Part shown: positions 1-7,464 of the stretch, one piece after another
Position numbering within the stretch: position 1 is the stretch's first letter
How the letters are laid out: each line of letters starts with the position of its first letter
Source: JBNKDD01 sp050288085
GTDB taxonomy: Bacteria > Chloroflexota > Anaerolineae > Aggregatilineales > UBA3940
Assembly (NCBI GenBank): GCA_050288085.1
Contig: JBNKDD010000014.1
Coordinates: 1-42,120, forward strand
Direction: 5' to 3'
Length of the DNA: 42,120 nucleotides
Notes under the pieces: model-generated
Told to the model about the DNA's origin: nothing
Databases searched by the model: none
The model's input: the letters and a program-made list of their open reading frames with translations, nothing else
Translations under genes and position numbers: made by a program

Positions 1-2056
1 GGTCAGAGATCGCCATGCTAATGATCTCTTCCAGGTTGCAGGCTTCACGATAGCTGCCGGGGGCTTCGGTAAGCAGGGCAATGTCCAGCAGTTGATCGAT
101 CATCCTGAGAACATTTTCGGCGGCAGAACTAATCGCAGATAGATAATCCATGCACTTTTGGGATTGTTCACCAGAAACAGTAAGCAGTTCACTGAAGATC
201 TGGATCGAACTCATCGGGCCTCTCAGGTCATGGGCCAGTGCATGTATAAATTCAAGCCGAGCGCCTTCCAACTTCTTGAGGTAGGTGATATCCTGCATCA
301 CAGCGATAGCGCCAATATCGGAGACATGCTCGATAGTTGAGAGAAAAGTCTCGCCGCCTATTGTGATTTCTGTGGTTTTGCCTTTTCCTTCCCGAATGCC
401 ATCCAGCATTTCCTTGCGATTCAGCTTCAACAGGCGGTTGGCAGCCTCGTTAGAAACCACTAGCTGCCCCTGTTCGTTCAGAATCATCAAGGGCTGTGAC
501 AGGGCATTAGCCATCGCGTTGATGATGGCCCGCTCCTGTTCGGATTGAGAAAACAGCCGGGCATTCTGAATAGCCGTTGCCACCGGGTTAGTAATGGCTT
601 CCAGGTAGGCGATAACTTCTGGGGTAAATGAACCCTTCTTGCCACCCACCAGGCATAAGACACCAACCGGTTGGTCTTTGATCAGGAGTGGCAGGGAAGC
701 AATGCTGCGAGTTTGAATCTTGACCGTTGATTCTTTATCCATTTCTTTGAAGGCATTCTGCATAATGGCAAGGTCTGTGAGCTGCGCTTCCTTGCTCTCC
801 CATGCCTGGTATGCGATCTTCTCTATTTGTTGGCTTTGTTCTTGGAGAACACTGGCGGAACCATGTTCGGCGAACAGTATCAGGGAGGTTTCGTCTTTTT
901 CGACCAGCCACAAAATAACCTGAGCAATGTCCCAATGCTTCTGAAATTGTTCTACAAGTACATTGTAGACCACGCCAAGATCCAACGAAGAGGATAAAGC
1001 ACGAGATAATTCATTAAGGGTCGCCAGTTCGTTGACGCGCTGTTCCAGTGCCCGGTCGGTGGCCTGATAGAGCCGGGCGTTTTGTACGGCAATCGCTGCG
1101 AAATCTGCAATGGCAGCCAGGAGTCTCTCGTCGCGCTCGCTGAAATGGGGGCGGCCTCGTTCGCGCTGAATAGCGCCCAACACACCAAAGGGAACACCGC
1201 CCAAGGCGATGGGGATCAAAATAATAGCTTCAGCCAGATAGCCGGTCTTGATCTTGATCTGCTCGTTGGTCGTCTCGCGATTCTCACGATAGGGCTTACC
1301 GGTTTGAATCACGCGACCGACCAGGGAGTCGGTAATCGAGAAACGGATATTTCGAATCGAATCTTCTTCGATCCCCCGATCTGCAACCAGCTTCAAAGCC
1401 CCCGACAGTTCATCGACCAGCCATACGGCTGTCTCTTCGGCATCGGTCAGAGACATTGCCATCTCGACAACCTGACCCAGCACCTCTTTGAGATCGAGCT
1501 GGGAGGTGATAGTCTTGGCTGTTTGAGCCAGGGCATCAGCCAGGTCAGCCTTTTTATATAGAGCGACCATTTCAGACTTAGGCCGTTCAATGATCCGTAC
1601 GCGCAGTCGCAGTGCCCCCAACCCTAACACGTCATCATCTACCAGGGGATAGGGTGTATTGACACCGATTGGACGACCATTGCGGCGAGTGCCATTGGTA
1701 CTACCAATATCCATCACCATTAAATTGGTGTCCGAGGGACGCAGCCTGATGTGCCGCCGGGAGACTCCCAACTCATAAGGGTTGAAACGACTCAGTTCAA
1801 TATACTCAGGGCCTGAATCGTCTCCCCTGCCAATCTCAACGTCTCCATAGATGTCCAGCCCAAATGATTGGCTGGGATCGGAGTACAGTTCGAAACGTAT
1901 TCGCCATTTTGGGGAGCTGCCTAGCATACCTGGTTCAATATTGCGCGGAACAGCCTGAAAGGTGATATCCTTCTCTTTAGCTGACATGCGTACCAGATCT
2001 GGTTTGTTTAATTCGTCGGTTTTTTCCTGCTGACGCTTCTTGCTGTCTCCAAACAT
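1..2056 (-). CDS. FHA-GAF-GAF-PAS sensor histidine kinase (partial, C-terminus off the left edge)
   Basis: The frame is open from an ATG at 2056 to the window edge, giving about 685 residues. An FHA domain (about residues 40-150) contains the phosphothreonine-pocket signatures GRGDD, SRRHIRL and GSTNGT. Two GAF domains follow (about 165-335 and 345-500), each ending in the typical AIQNARL-like helix. A PAS-like segment comes next (about 505-590), then a HisKA helix with the H-box HDLRGP; the phosphoacceptor is His609. The HATPase domain must lie beyond position 1. No membrane segment is visible, so the kinase is probably cytoplasmic and senses a small molecule or redox state through GAF/PAS. 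The N-terminal FHA domain implies docking to a phosphothreonine protein, perhaps a Ser/Thr kinase target. A GGGGA sequence about 9 bases upstream supports the start. The gene is divergent from the TfrAB-like operon. The domain reading is confident; the signal is unknown. Confidence 0.9.
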   Translation of the reverse strand, partial: MFGDSKKRQQEKTDELNKPDLVRMSAKEKDITFQAVPRNIEPGMLGSSPKWRIRFELYSDPSQSFGLDIYGDVEIGRGDDSGPEYIELSRFNPYELGVSRRHIRLRPSDTNLMVMDIGSTNGTRRNGRPIGVNTPYPLVDDDVLGLGALRLRVRIIERPKSEMVALYKKADLADALAQTAKTITSQLDLKEVLGQVVEMAMSLTDAEETAVWLVDELSGALKLVADRGIEEDSIRNIRFSITDSLVGRVIQTGKPYRENRETTNEQIKIKTGYLAEAIILIPIALGGVPFGVLGAIQRERGRPHFSERDERLLAAIADFAAIAVQNARLYQATDRALEQRVNELATLNELSRALSSSLDLGVVYNVLVEQFQKHWDIAQVILWLVEKDETSLILFAEHGSASVLQEQSQQIEKIAYQAWESKEAQLTDLAIMQNAFKEMDKESTVKIQTRSIASLPLLIKDQPVGVLCLVGGKKGSFTPEVIAYLEAITNPVATAIQNARLFSQSEQERAIINAMANALSQPLMILNEQGQLVVSNEAANRLLKLNRKEMLDGIREGKGKTTEITIGGETFLSTIEHVSDIGAIAVMQDITYLKKLEGARLEFIHALAHDLRGPMSSIQIFSELLTVSGEQSQKCMDYLSAISSAAENVLRMIDQLLDIALLTEAPGSYREACNLEEIISMAISD

Positions 2057-2438
2057 ATAGTAAATCCCCTGCTTAATGGATCATCACAGTATTATTATAG
2101 ACTAATTTACTTTTTAAAGTCTGAAAAAATTATAAATTTCACTAAGCTCTTTTATACAGGCAGGTAAGACCACCTGAGTTTGGAAGTAAATCACCCCAAT
2201 TGGATAAATATGTCACTGCAACGGGTTTGTTTATCCCACTACGATGAATATATGTCAGGATGCGCAAATAGCGCAATCTCTGAAGTGGGAAAAAGATAAT
2301 GGTTTTGAAAAAAAAATCCTCAAAACCTTACTTGTTCCATTTAGCACCAGCTCACTTTTGACTCTTCACATCAATTTTTCAGATGCTCCCCATTTCGGGG
2401 GGCTGCCCAGTTGAGATTACCAGCTCAAAGGAAGTCAT
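2057..2438. promoter_or_regulatory. Divergent intergenic region between the sensor kinase and the tfrA-like gene
   Basis: This is an AT-rich stretch of 382 bases that must hold promoters for both neighbours. On the minus strand a TATAAT hexamer (2094-2099) is a plausible -10 for the kinase, but no good -35 is seen. On the plus strand no convincing -35/-10 pair was found. A short CCCC-ATTTC-GGGG stem-loop lies at 2388-2400, in the likely leader of the downstream gene. An AAAGGAAG ribosome-binding site at 2427-2434 serves that gene. No gene or RNA is recognisable. Confidence 0.45.
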
Positions 2439-4244
2439 ATGACAGATTCAGAACCTATCATCCATGACGTGATCGTCGTTGGCGCGGGCCTGGCGGGGAC
2501 ATGGGCTGCCATGATTGCCGGGCAGGAAGGTGTTGGCGACATAGGCGTCCTGTCCAAAATACACCCACTGCGGTCGCACAGCGGTGCAGCCCAGGGCGGG
2601 ATCGCGGCGGCATTGAACAACGTCCGCCCGGTTGAAGGGACGGGGCCACGCGGCCCGTTGGAGCAAATCCCGCCGGGGGACCCACCGGTTGATAGCTGGG
2701 AGTCACATATGTTTGACACCATCAAGGGGTCAGACTGGCTGGGTGACCAGGATGCTATCGAGGTTATGGTCAAAGAGGCCATCGACATTGTCTACGAGTA
2801 TGAGCATATGGGCTGTGTTTTCAGCCGCACCCCGGATGGCCGGATCGCCCAGCGCCGATTTGGAGGTCACAGCGCTCCGCGTGCTAACTATGCCGCCGAC
2901 TGGACCGGGCATGTGTTACTCCACACCATCCATGAACAAGCCCTAAAACATGGCGTTCACTTTTACAGTGAGTGGTATGCGCTGGACTTAATCGTCGAAG
3001 ATAACATATGCCGGGGCGTCGTTGCGATGGACGTGCTGACCGGCAAAATTCACACCATGCGGGCCAAGGCCGTTGTGTTTGGATCCGGAGGCTATGGGCG
3101 TGCCTTTAAGATCACATCCAATGCCCATGCCAATACCGGTGATGGGGTCGCGATGGCCTACAATGCCGGTGTCCCATTGATGGATATGGAGTTTGTCCAG
3201 TTTCACCCGACCGGTATCTACCAGCACGGCATCCTGATGAGTGAAGCCTGCCGGGGTGAAGGTGGCTACCTGATTAACAAAAACGGCGAACGTTTCATGG
3301 AGCATTATGCCCCTGACCGGATGGAACTCGCTCCGCGTGACCTGGTCAGCCGGTCGGAACAAACCGAAATCGACGAGGGGCGCGGCGTTGGGGCTGATGG
3401 TCAGGGGATTTACCTAGACATGACTCACCTCGGACGAGACAAGATTATGGAGCGGCTTCCGCAGGTACGCGAGATCGCCCTGAACTTTGCCGGGGTGGAT
3501 ATCATCGATGAGCCGTGCCCGATCCAACCCACCGCACATTACAGCATGGGTGGCATCCCAACCAATGCAAACGGGCAGGTGATCTCCGATGCAGACGGTA
3601 TACCGGTGGTTGGCTTCTTTGCTGCCGGGGAGTGTTCCTGTGTCAGTGTGCATGGGGCCAATCGCCTGGGAACAAACAGCCTGCTTGAAGCATCGGTCTT
3701 TGGACGACGGACGGGCTGTGCGGTCGCGGAATTCATCAACGGTGGGGCAGAGCTTCCGTCCATGCCGGGGAATGCGACCGAGCGCAGCCAACAGCGCATC
3801 GAGCGCCTGATGGACGATTCGGTCAACGGTGATAAAGAATCGGTCACAAAGATTGCGCAGGCTGTCAAAGAAACGATGACGGAAAACTGCGGTATCTTCC
3901 GCCGTGAAGAGAAGCTCAAAATTGCATTAAGCGATGTCCAGCAGCTTCAGGAACGGTTTAAGAATGCCCGCGTGATGGATAAAAGCAGCCGCTTCAACAC
4001 CGATGTGCTGATCGCGCTGGAAACGGAGAATCTACTTACCTTCAGCGAGGTGATCATTGCCGGGGCGTTGGCCCGCACCGAGAGTCGCGGTGCACATTCC
4101 CGCACCGATTTCCCCAAACGGGATGATGAGAACTGGCTCAAGCACACATTGGCCCATCAAGATGAGGATGGCAAACCAGCCTTGAGTTATAAGAGTGTCA
4201 CTATCGACTGGGATCGCTACCCACCCCAGGAACGAAAGTACTAA
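2439..4244 (+). CDS. Succinate dehydrogenase / fumarate reductase flavoprotein subunit (SdhA/TfrA-like)
   Basis: This 601-residue FAD subunit interconverts succinate and fumarate. Visible hallmarks are the dinucleotide-binding GAGLAG (residues 16-21), the RSHSGAAQGG segment with His47 at the position of covalent FAD attachment, the substrate-site strings EFVQFHPTG, EACRGEGG and APRDLVSR (catalytic Arg), HYSMGG, and the FAD-binding stretch ending GANRLGTNS. Length matches the SdhA/FrdA family. The start is supported by AAAGGAAG five bases upstream. The next gene starts 13 bases after the stop and encodes the FeS partner fused to CCG domains, so this is more like the soluble thiol:fumarate reductase TfrA or SdhE-type enzymes than classical complex II. 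No cytochrome b or SdhC/D anchor gene follows. The direction of catalysis cannot be read from the sequence. Confidence 0.93.
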   Translation: MTDSEPIIHDVIVVGAGLAGTWAAMIAGQEGVGDIGVLSKIHPLRSHSGAAQGGIAAALNNVRPVEGTGPRGPLEQIPPGDPPVDSWESHMFDTIKGSDWLGDQDAIEVMVKEAIDIVYEYEHMGCVFSRTPDGRIAQRRFGGHSAPRANYAADWTGHVLLHTIHEQALKHGVHFYSEWYALDLIVEDNICRGVVAMDVLTGKIHTMRAKAVVFGSGGYGRAFKITSNAHANTGDGVAMAYNAGVPLMDMEFVQFHPTGIYQHGILMSEACRGEGGYLINKNGERFMEHYAPDRMELAPRDLVSRSEQTEIDEGRGVGADGQGIYLDMTHLGRDKIMERLPQVREIALNFAGVDIIDEPCPIQPTAHYSMGGIPTNANGQVISDADGIPVVGFFAAGECSCVSVHGANRLGTNSLLEASVFGRRTGCAVAEFINGGAELPSMPGNATERSQQRIERLMDDSVNGDKESVTKIAQAVKETMTENCGIFRREEKLKIALSDVQQLQERFKNARVMDKSSRFNTDVLIALETENLLTFSEVIIAGALARTESRGAHSRTDFPKRDDENWLKHTLAHQDEDGKPALSYKSVTIDWDRYPPQERKY

Positions 4245-4257
4245 AAGGAACGAATCA

Positions 4258-5814
4258 ATGACCGAGAATGGCAAGAAAGCAACGCTTCACATCCAGCGCT
4301 TTAATCCTGATGTGGATGAGAAACCCCACGTTGAAGATTTCCAGGTCGATTTGACACCGGGCAAGACTATCCTTGATGCTCTGCACGAGATCAAAGGCGA
4401 GCAGGATGGCAGCCTGACGTTCCGGCGTTCCTGCCGACACGGGATATGTGGCAGCTGCACGATGAACGTTAACGGCACCAATATGCTGGTCTGCGAGACT
4501 CCACTCAAGGATCAGGTTAATGAGGCGGGTGAGGTGACGATCAAGCCGCTGCCTTACGTCCCGGTGATCAAAGACATGGTGGTTGACCGGGGGAATTTCT
4601 GGGACCGGTATCACGATGTGGAGCCCTGGTTGATCCCTGCCGGTGATCCGCCGGAAAAAGAATATACAGTCACACCTGACGAGGTCAGCGCCCTGAAGAA
4701 TGCCGAGCGGTGTATTATGTGTGGGGCATGTTATTCCGCCTGCCCGGTGGTGTGTGTGGACGAGGGATTTGTCGGGCCACATGCGATGCTCAAGGCGTTT
4801 CTCCGGGTTAACGATACACGCGACGGTTCCCCGGACGATCACCTGGCCGGGGCAAATACCGTCTGGGACTGCACCACCTGTTACATGTGTGTTTTGCAGT
4901 GTCCTAAGATCCTCGATCCAGGCAAGACAGCGCCACCGCTGCGGAGTATTCTGGTTGAGGATGGAAAAGTGCCCCGCAGCATCGGTTTGGCGTTGACCAG
5001 CACCTTCCGTAATAACAACCCGTTTGAAATGGCACACGCCGATCGGACAGCCTGGGCCGAGGGGCTGCCGCTTGTCAATGCGTTGGAAGACGAACCTGAT
5101 GCCCTGTACTTCGTGTGCTGCATGTCCTGCTACGATCCGCGCGCGCAGAAAACGGCGCAGGCGATGGTCAAGGCGATGGATACTGCCGGGGTGAAACTCG
5201 GCACACTGGGCAGCGAGGAAGCCTGCTGTGGCAGTGAGATGAATCGGATAGGTGAGTTGGGCCTGTTCGAAATGATGGTGGAAGAACGGAGCGAACTACT
5301 ATCCGAAGTCAAGACCCGGCAGATGGTCACTGCGTCGCCTCACTGCTTCGATGTGTATAACAATCACTACCCTGATCTGGACTACACCACCGAGCACTAT
5401 TCTCAATTCGTCGCCCGGCTGATCGCAGACGGTAAATTGACCTTTACCGGGTCGGTTAACAAGAAAGTCACCTACCACGATCCGTGCTATCTGGGGCTTC
5501 AGAATAAGGTGTTCGATGAACCGCGTGCCGTTATCGAGAGCATACCGGGTGTGGAACTTGTCGAGATGGAACGCAGCAGGGAAACGAGTTTGTGCTGCGG
5601 TGGTGGCGGTGGCAGGATGTGGTTTGAAGGCACGAACGAGGAAGCCCGGTTAGCTCACGAGCGCGTCCGCGAGGCGGCTGCGACCGGGGCCGAGATCCTG
5701 GCGACGGCCTGCCCCTTCTGCCTGAATATGTTGGATGACGCCGTCAAAACGCTTGGTCTGGATAGCCAGATCGAAGTCAAGGACATTATGGAACTGGTTG
5801 TCGAGGCATTGTAA
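4258..5814 (+). CDS. FeS subunit of succinate dehydrogenase/fumarate reductase fused to HdrB/D-type CCG domains (TfrB-like)
   Basis: The ATG at 4258 is preferred (AAAGGAA lies 7 bases upstream), giving 518 residues, about twice a normal SdhB. An N-terminal plant-type [2Fe-2S] domain has Cys59, Cys64, Cys67 and Cys79. A ferredoxin-like domain follows with Cys152-155-158-162 and Cys205-208-211-215. In classical SdhB the second set lacks one cysteine and holds [3Fe-4S]; here Cys208 fills it, predicting a second [4Fe-4S]. Two CCG domains follow. The first has CCMSC near residue 288 and an ACCGS motif. The second has HDPCYLG near 408, a CCGGGGG motif near 446, and TACPFC near 485. In heterodisulfide reductase such domains carry non-cubane clusters that cleave disulfides. 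The first CCG domain reads SPHC instead of CPHC (Ser360). The partner is the flavoprotein upstream. The electron donor or acceptor is unknown. Confidence 0.9.
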   Translation: MTENGKKATLHIQRFNPDVDEKPHVEDFQVDLTPGKTILDALHEIKGEQDGSLTFRRSCRHGICGSCTMNVNGTNMLVCETPLKDQVNEAGEVTIKPLPYVPVIKDMVVDRGNFWDRYHDVEPWLIPAGDPPEKEYTVTPDEVSALKNAERCIMCGACYSACPVVCVDEGFVGPHAMLKAFLRVNDTRDGSPDDHLAGANTVWDCTTCYMCVLQCPKILDPGKTAPPLRSILVEDGKVPRSIGLALTSTFRNNNPFEMAHADRTAWAEGLPLVNALEDEPDALYFVCCMSCYDPRAQKTAQAMVKAMDTAGVKLGTLGSEEACCGSEMNRIGELGLFEMMVEERSELLSEVKTRQMVTASPHCFDVYNNHYPDLDYTTEHYSQFVARLIADGKLTFTGSVNKKVTYHDPCYLGLQNKVFDEPRAVIESIPGVELVEMERSRETSLCCGGGGGRMWFEGTNEEARLAHERVREAAATGAEILATACPFCLNMLDDAVKTLGLDSQIEVKDIMELVVEAL

Positions 5815-5826
5815 TCAACGATTAGA

Positions 5827-5883
5827 CCTCACCCCCTGCCCTTTGGTCGACCTCACCGACCGTCGGCTTGGAAGGGGGTGAGG
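5827..5883. repeat. Nested intergenic stem-loop with 11-bp perfect arms between tfrB-like and fumA genes
   Basis: An 11-base arm (CCTCACCCCCT, 5827-5837) is perfectly complementary to 5873-5883. Inside is a second stem, GGTCG (5845-5849) with CGACC (5857-5861). No T-run follows, so it is not a standard terminator. It could be a small dispersed palindromic repeat, an mRNA-stabilising hairpin or a partial attenuator between the reductase and fumarase genes. Confidence 0.6.
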
Positions 5884-5906
5884 TGATTTCCCAATAGGAG
5901 CGTTTT

Positions 5907-6785
5907 ATGCAAGACCTGACTGACGCTTTTGTCGAGTTGGTGCGGCGTGCGGCGACCGTCCTCCCGGCTGATATGGAAAAGGCCCTGACCGATGCCAGAG
6001 AACGCGAGGAATCGGGATCAGCTGCCGAGAGCGCTTTAGGTACGATTCTGAACAATGTCGAGATGGCCCGTGAGAATTCGACGCCAATCTGCCAGGACAC
6101 CGGCACGCCGATCTTCGAAGTGTATTACCCGGTCGGTGTATCAACGCGGGTGCTGGCCGATCAGATCCGCCGGGCGGCTGCTATTGCTACCGAGCGGGCC
6201 TATCTGCGCCCGAATGCGGTTGACAGCCTGACCGGTAAAAACAGCGGCGATAACACCGGCGAGGATTTTCCCACCATGCATTTCCACGAGTGGGACGAGG
6301 ATAAAATCCACGTCGATCTGCTGCTGAAAGGCGGCGGCTGTGAGAATGTTTCGGCACAGTATAAGCTGCCCGACGGTGGCTTGAAAGCCGGGCGCGATCT
6401 GGATGGGGTGCGCCGGGTAGTGCTCGACTCGGTGACTCAGGCCCAGGGAAAAGGCTGTTCTCCTGCCGTCCTGGGAATCGCGATTGGCGGCGACCGGGGA
6501 TCGTCCTATATCAAATCGAAGCAGCAGCTTTTGCGGCCACTCGAAGATACCAACCCCAACGAGGAATTAGCTGAACTGGAAGATCAGCTTTATGACGAGG
6601 CCAACCAACTTGGCATCGGGCCGATGGGCTTCGGTGGCAAAACGACCGTGCTAGGGGTGAAGATCGGGGCACAGCACCGGCTGCCTGCTTCGTACTTCGT
6701 GTCGATTGCCTATATGTGCTGGGCCAACCGGCGGGCCAGTATGGACGTTTCACTGGAAGAAGATGCGGAGGTGACCTATGCATAG
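5907..6785 (+). CDS. Class I fumarate hydratase, alpha subunit
   Basis: The 292-residue protein belongs to the [4Fe-4S] hydro-lyase family (TtdA/FumA N-terminal domain). Three cysteine motifs expected to hold the catalytic cluster are present: ICQDTGTP, KGGGCEN and KGCSPAV. The family strings GGDRGSS and GPMGFGG also occur. An AGGAG at 5896-5900 fixes the ATG at 5907. The beta-subunit gene overlaps its last codons, and the succinate/fumarate redox genes lie directly upstream. The pair therefore most likely interconverts fumarate and malate in the cytoplasm. L-tartrate dehydratase, which shares this two-subunit fold, is the main alternative, but context argues for fumarase. The cluster type is oxygen-sensitive, consistent with anaerobic or microaerobic metabolism. 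Confidence 0.92.
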   Translation: MQDLTDAFVELVRRAATVLPADMEKALTDAREREESGSAAESALGTILNNVEMARENSTPICQDTGTPIFEVYYPVGVSTRVLADQIRRAAAIATERAYLRPNAVDSLTGKNSGDNTGEDFPTMHFHEWDEDKIHVDLLLKGGGCENVSAQYKLPDGGLKAGRDLDGVRRVVLDSVTQAQGKGCSPAVLGIAIGGDRGSSYIKSKQQLLRPLEDTNPNEELAELEDQLYDEANQLGIGPMGFGGKTTVLGVKIGAQHRLPASYFVSIAYMCWANRRASMDVSLEEDAEVTYA

Positions 6786-7392
6786 GCTGACCACACCGAT
6801 CCCGGATGATGAAATTCGTGCTTTGCATGCCGGTGATCCGGTTGCCCTCAATGGGATCATCGTGACCGGGCGGGATGCCGCACATAAGTTCATGATCGAC
6901 AATTTCATCAAAGAGTCACCGCCGCCTGAAGAAGAAGATTTGTATGGTAGGTTACAGGAACTGCTCAACGGCGGGGTGATCTATCACTGCGGGCCGGTGG
7001 TCAAGAAGCATGATGATGGCTCGTGGTCGTTTGTCGCTGCCGGACCAACGACCAGCATCCGCGAGGAGGTCTACCAGTCTGATGTGATCAGGCACTTCAA
7101 TTTGAAGGGCGTGATCGGCAAAGGTGGTATGGGAGCCAAGACCCTCAAAGCCTGCCAGGAACAGCCTGCCGTTTACTTCCATGCGATTGGTGGGGCAGCC
7201 AGCCTGATTGCCCAATCGGTGAAAGAGGTAGTTGAGGTCTTCAAGCTGGATTTCGGTGTGCCGGAAGCGATGTGGGTGATCCGCGTGGAGGATTTCCCGG
7301 TGGTGGTGACGATGGATAGTCACGGGGAGAGCATCCATGAGAAGGTGGAGATAGCCTCGCGGGCTAAGTTTGAGGCTATGTTGGGCTTATAG
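6778..7392 (+). CDS. Class I fumarate hydratase, beta subunit
   Basis: The 204-residue protein matches the swivelling C-terminal domain of class I fumarase/tartrate dehydratase. It has the strings GPTTSIR and IGKGGMG that form the substrate site at the interface with the alpha subunit, and the typical HAIGGAA segment. Its ATG lies inside the end of the alpha gene (8-base overlap, ATGCATAG), so the two are translationally coupled and made in equal amounts. Two-subunit class I fumarases are typical of anaerobes and archaea; the enterobacterial enzyme is one fused chain. A bidirectional terminator follows at once, ending the operon. Confidence 0.92.
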   Translation: MHRLTTPIPDDEIRALHAGDPVALNGIIVTGRDAAHKFMIDNFIKESPPPEEEDLYGRLQELLNGGVIYHCGPVVKKHDDGSWSFVAAGPTTSIREEVYQSDVIRHFNLKGVIGKGGMGAKTLKACQEQPAVYFHAIGGAASLIAQSVKEVVEVFKLDFGVPEAMWVIRVEDFPVVVTMDSHGESIHEKVEIASRAKFEAMLGL

Positions 7393-7414
7393 CGAGAGCG
7401 ATGTCTGTCATTAA

Positions 7415-7452
7415 AAAGGGCGCTTACCCGACTAAATGGTGAGCGCCCCTTT
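7415..7452. terminator. Bidirectional intrinsic terminator between convergent fumB and topA
   Basis: The stem GGGCGCTTACC (7418-7428) pairs with GGTGAGCGCCC (7438-7448) through one G-U pair, around a nine-base loop. On the minus strand the stem is followed by CTTTTT; on the plus strand the flank is less T-rich. It therefore terminates topA well and the fumarase operon probably. Confidence 0.8.
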
Positions 7453-7464
7453 GTTGTTTGTTCC

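Noticed and set aside
4255..5037. Long minus-strand open frame (about 260 codons) inside the TfrB-like gene
   Set aside because: It is antisense to a gene with clear cluster motifs, has no ribosome-binding site or recognisable domain, and is explained by the high-GC codon pattern of the real gene.
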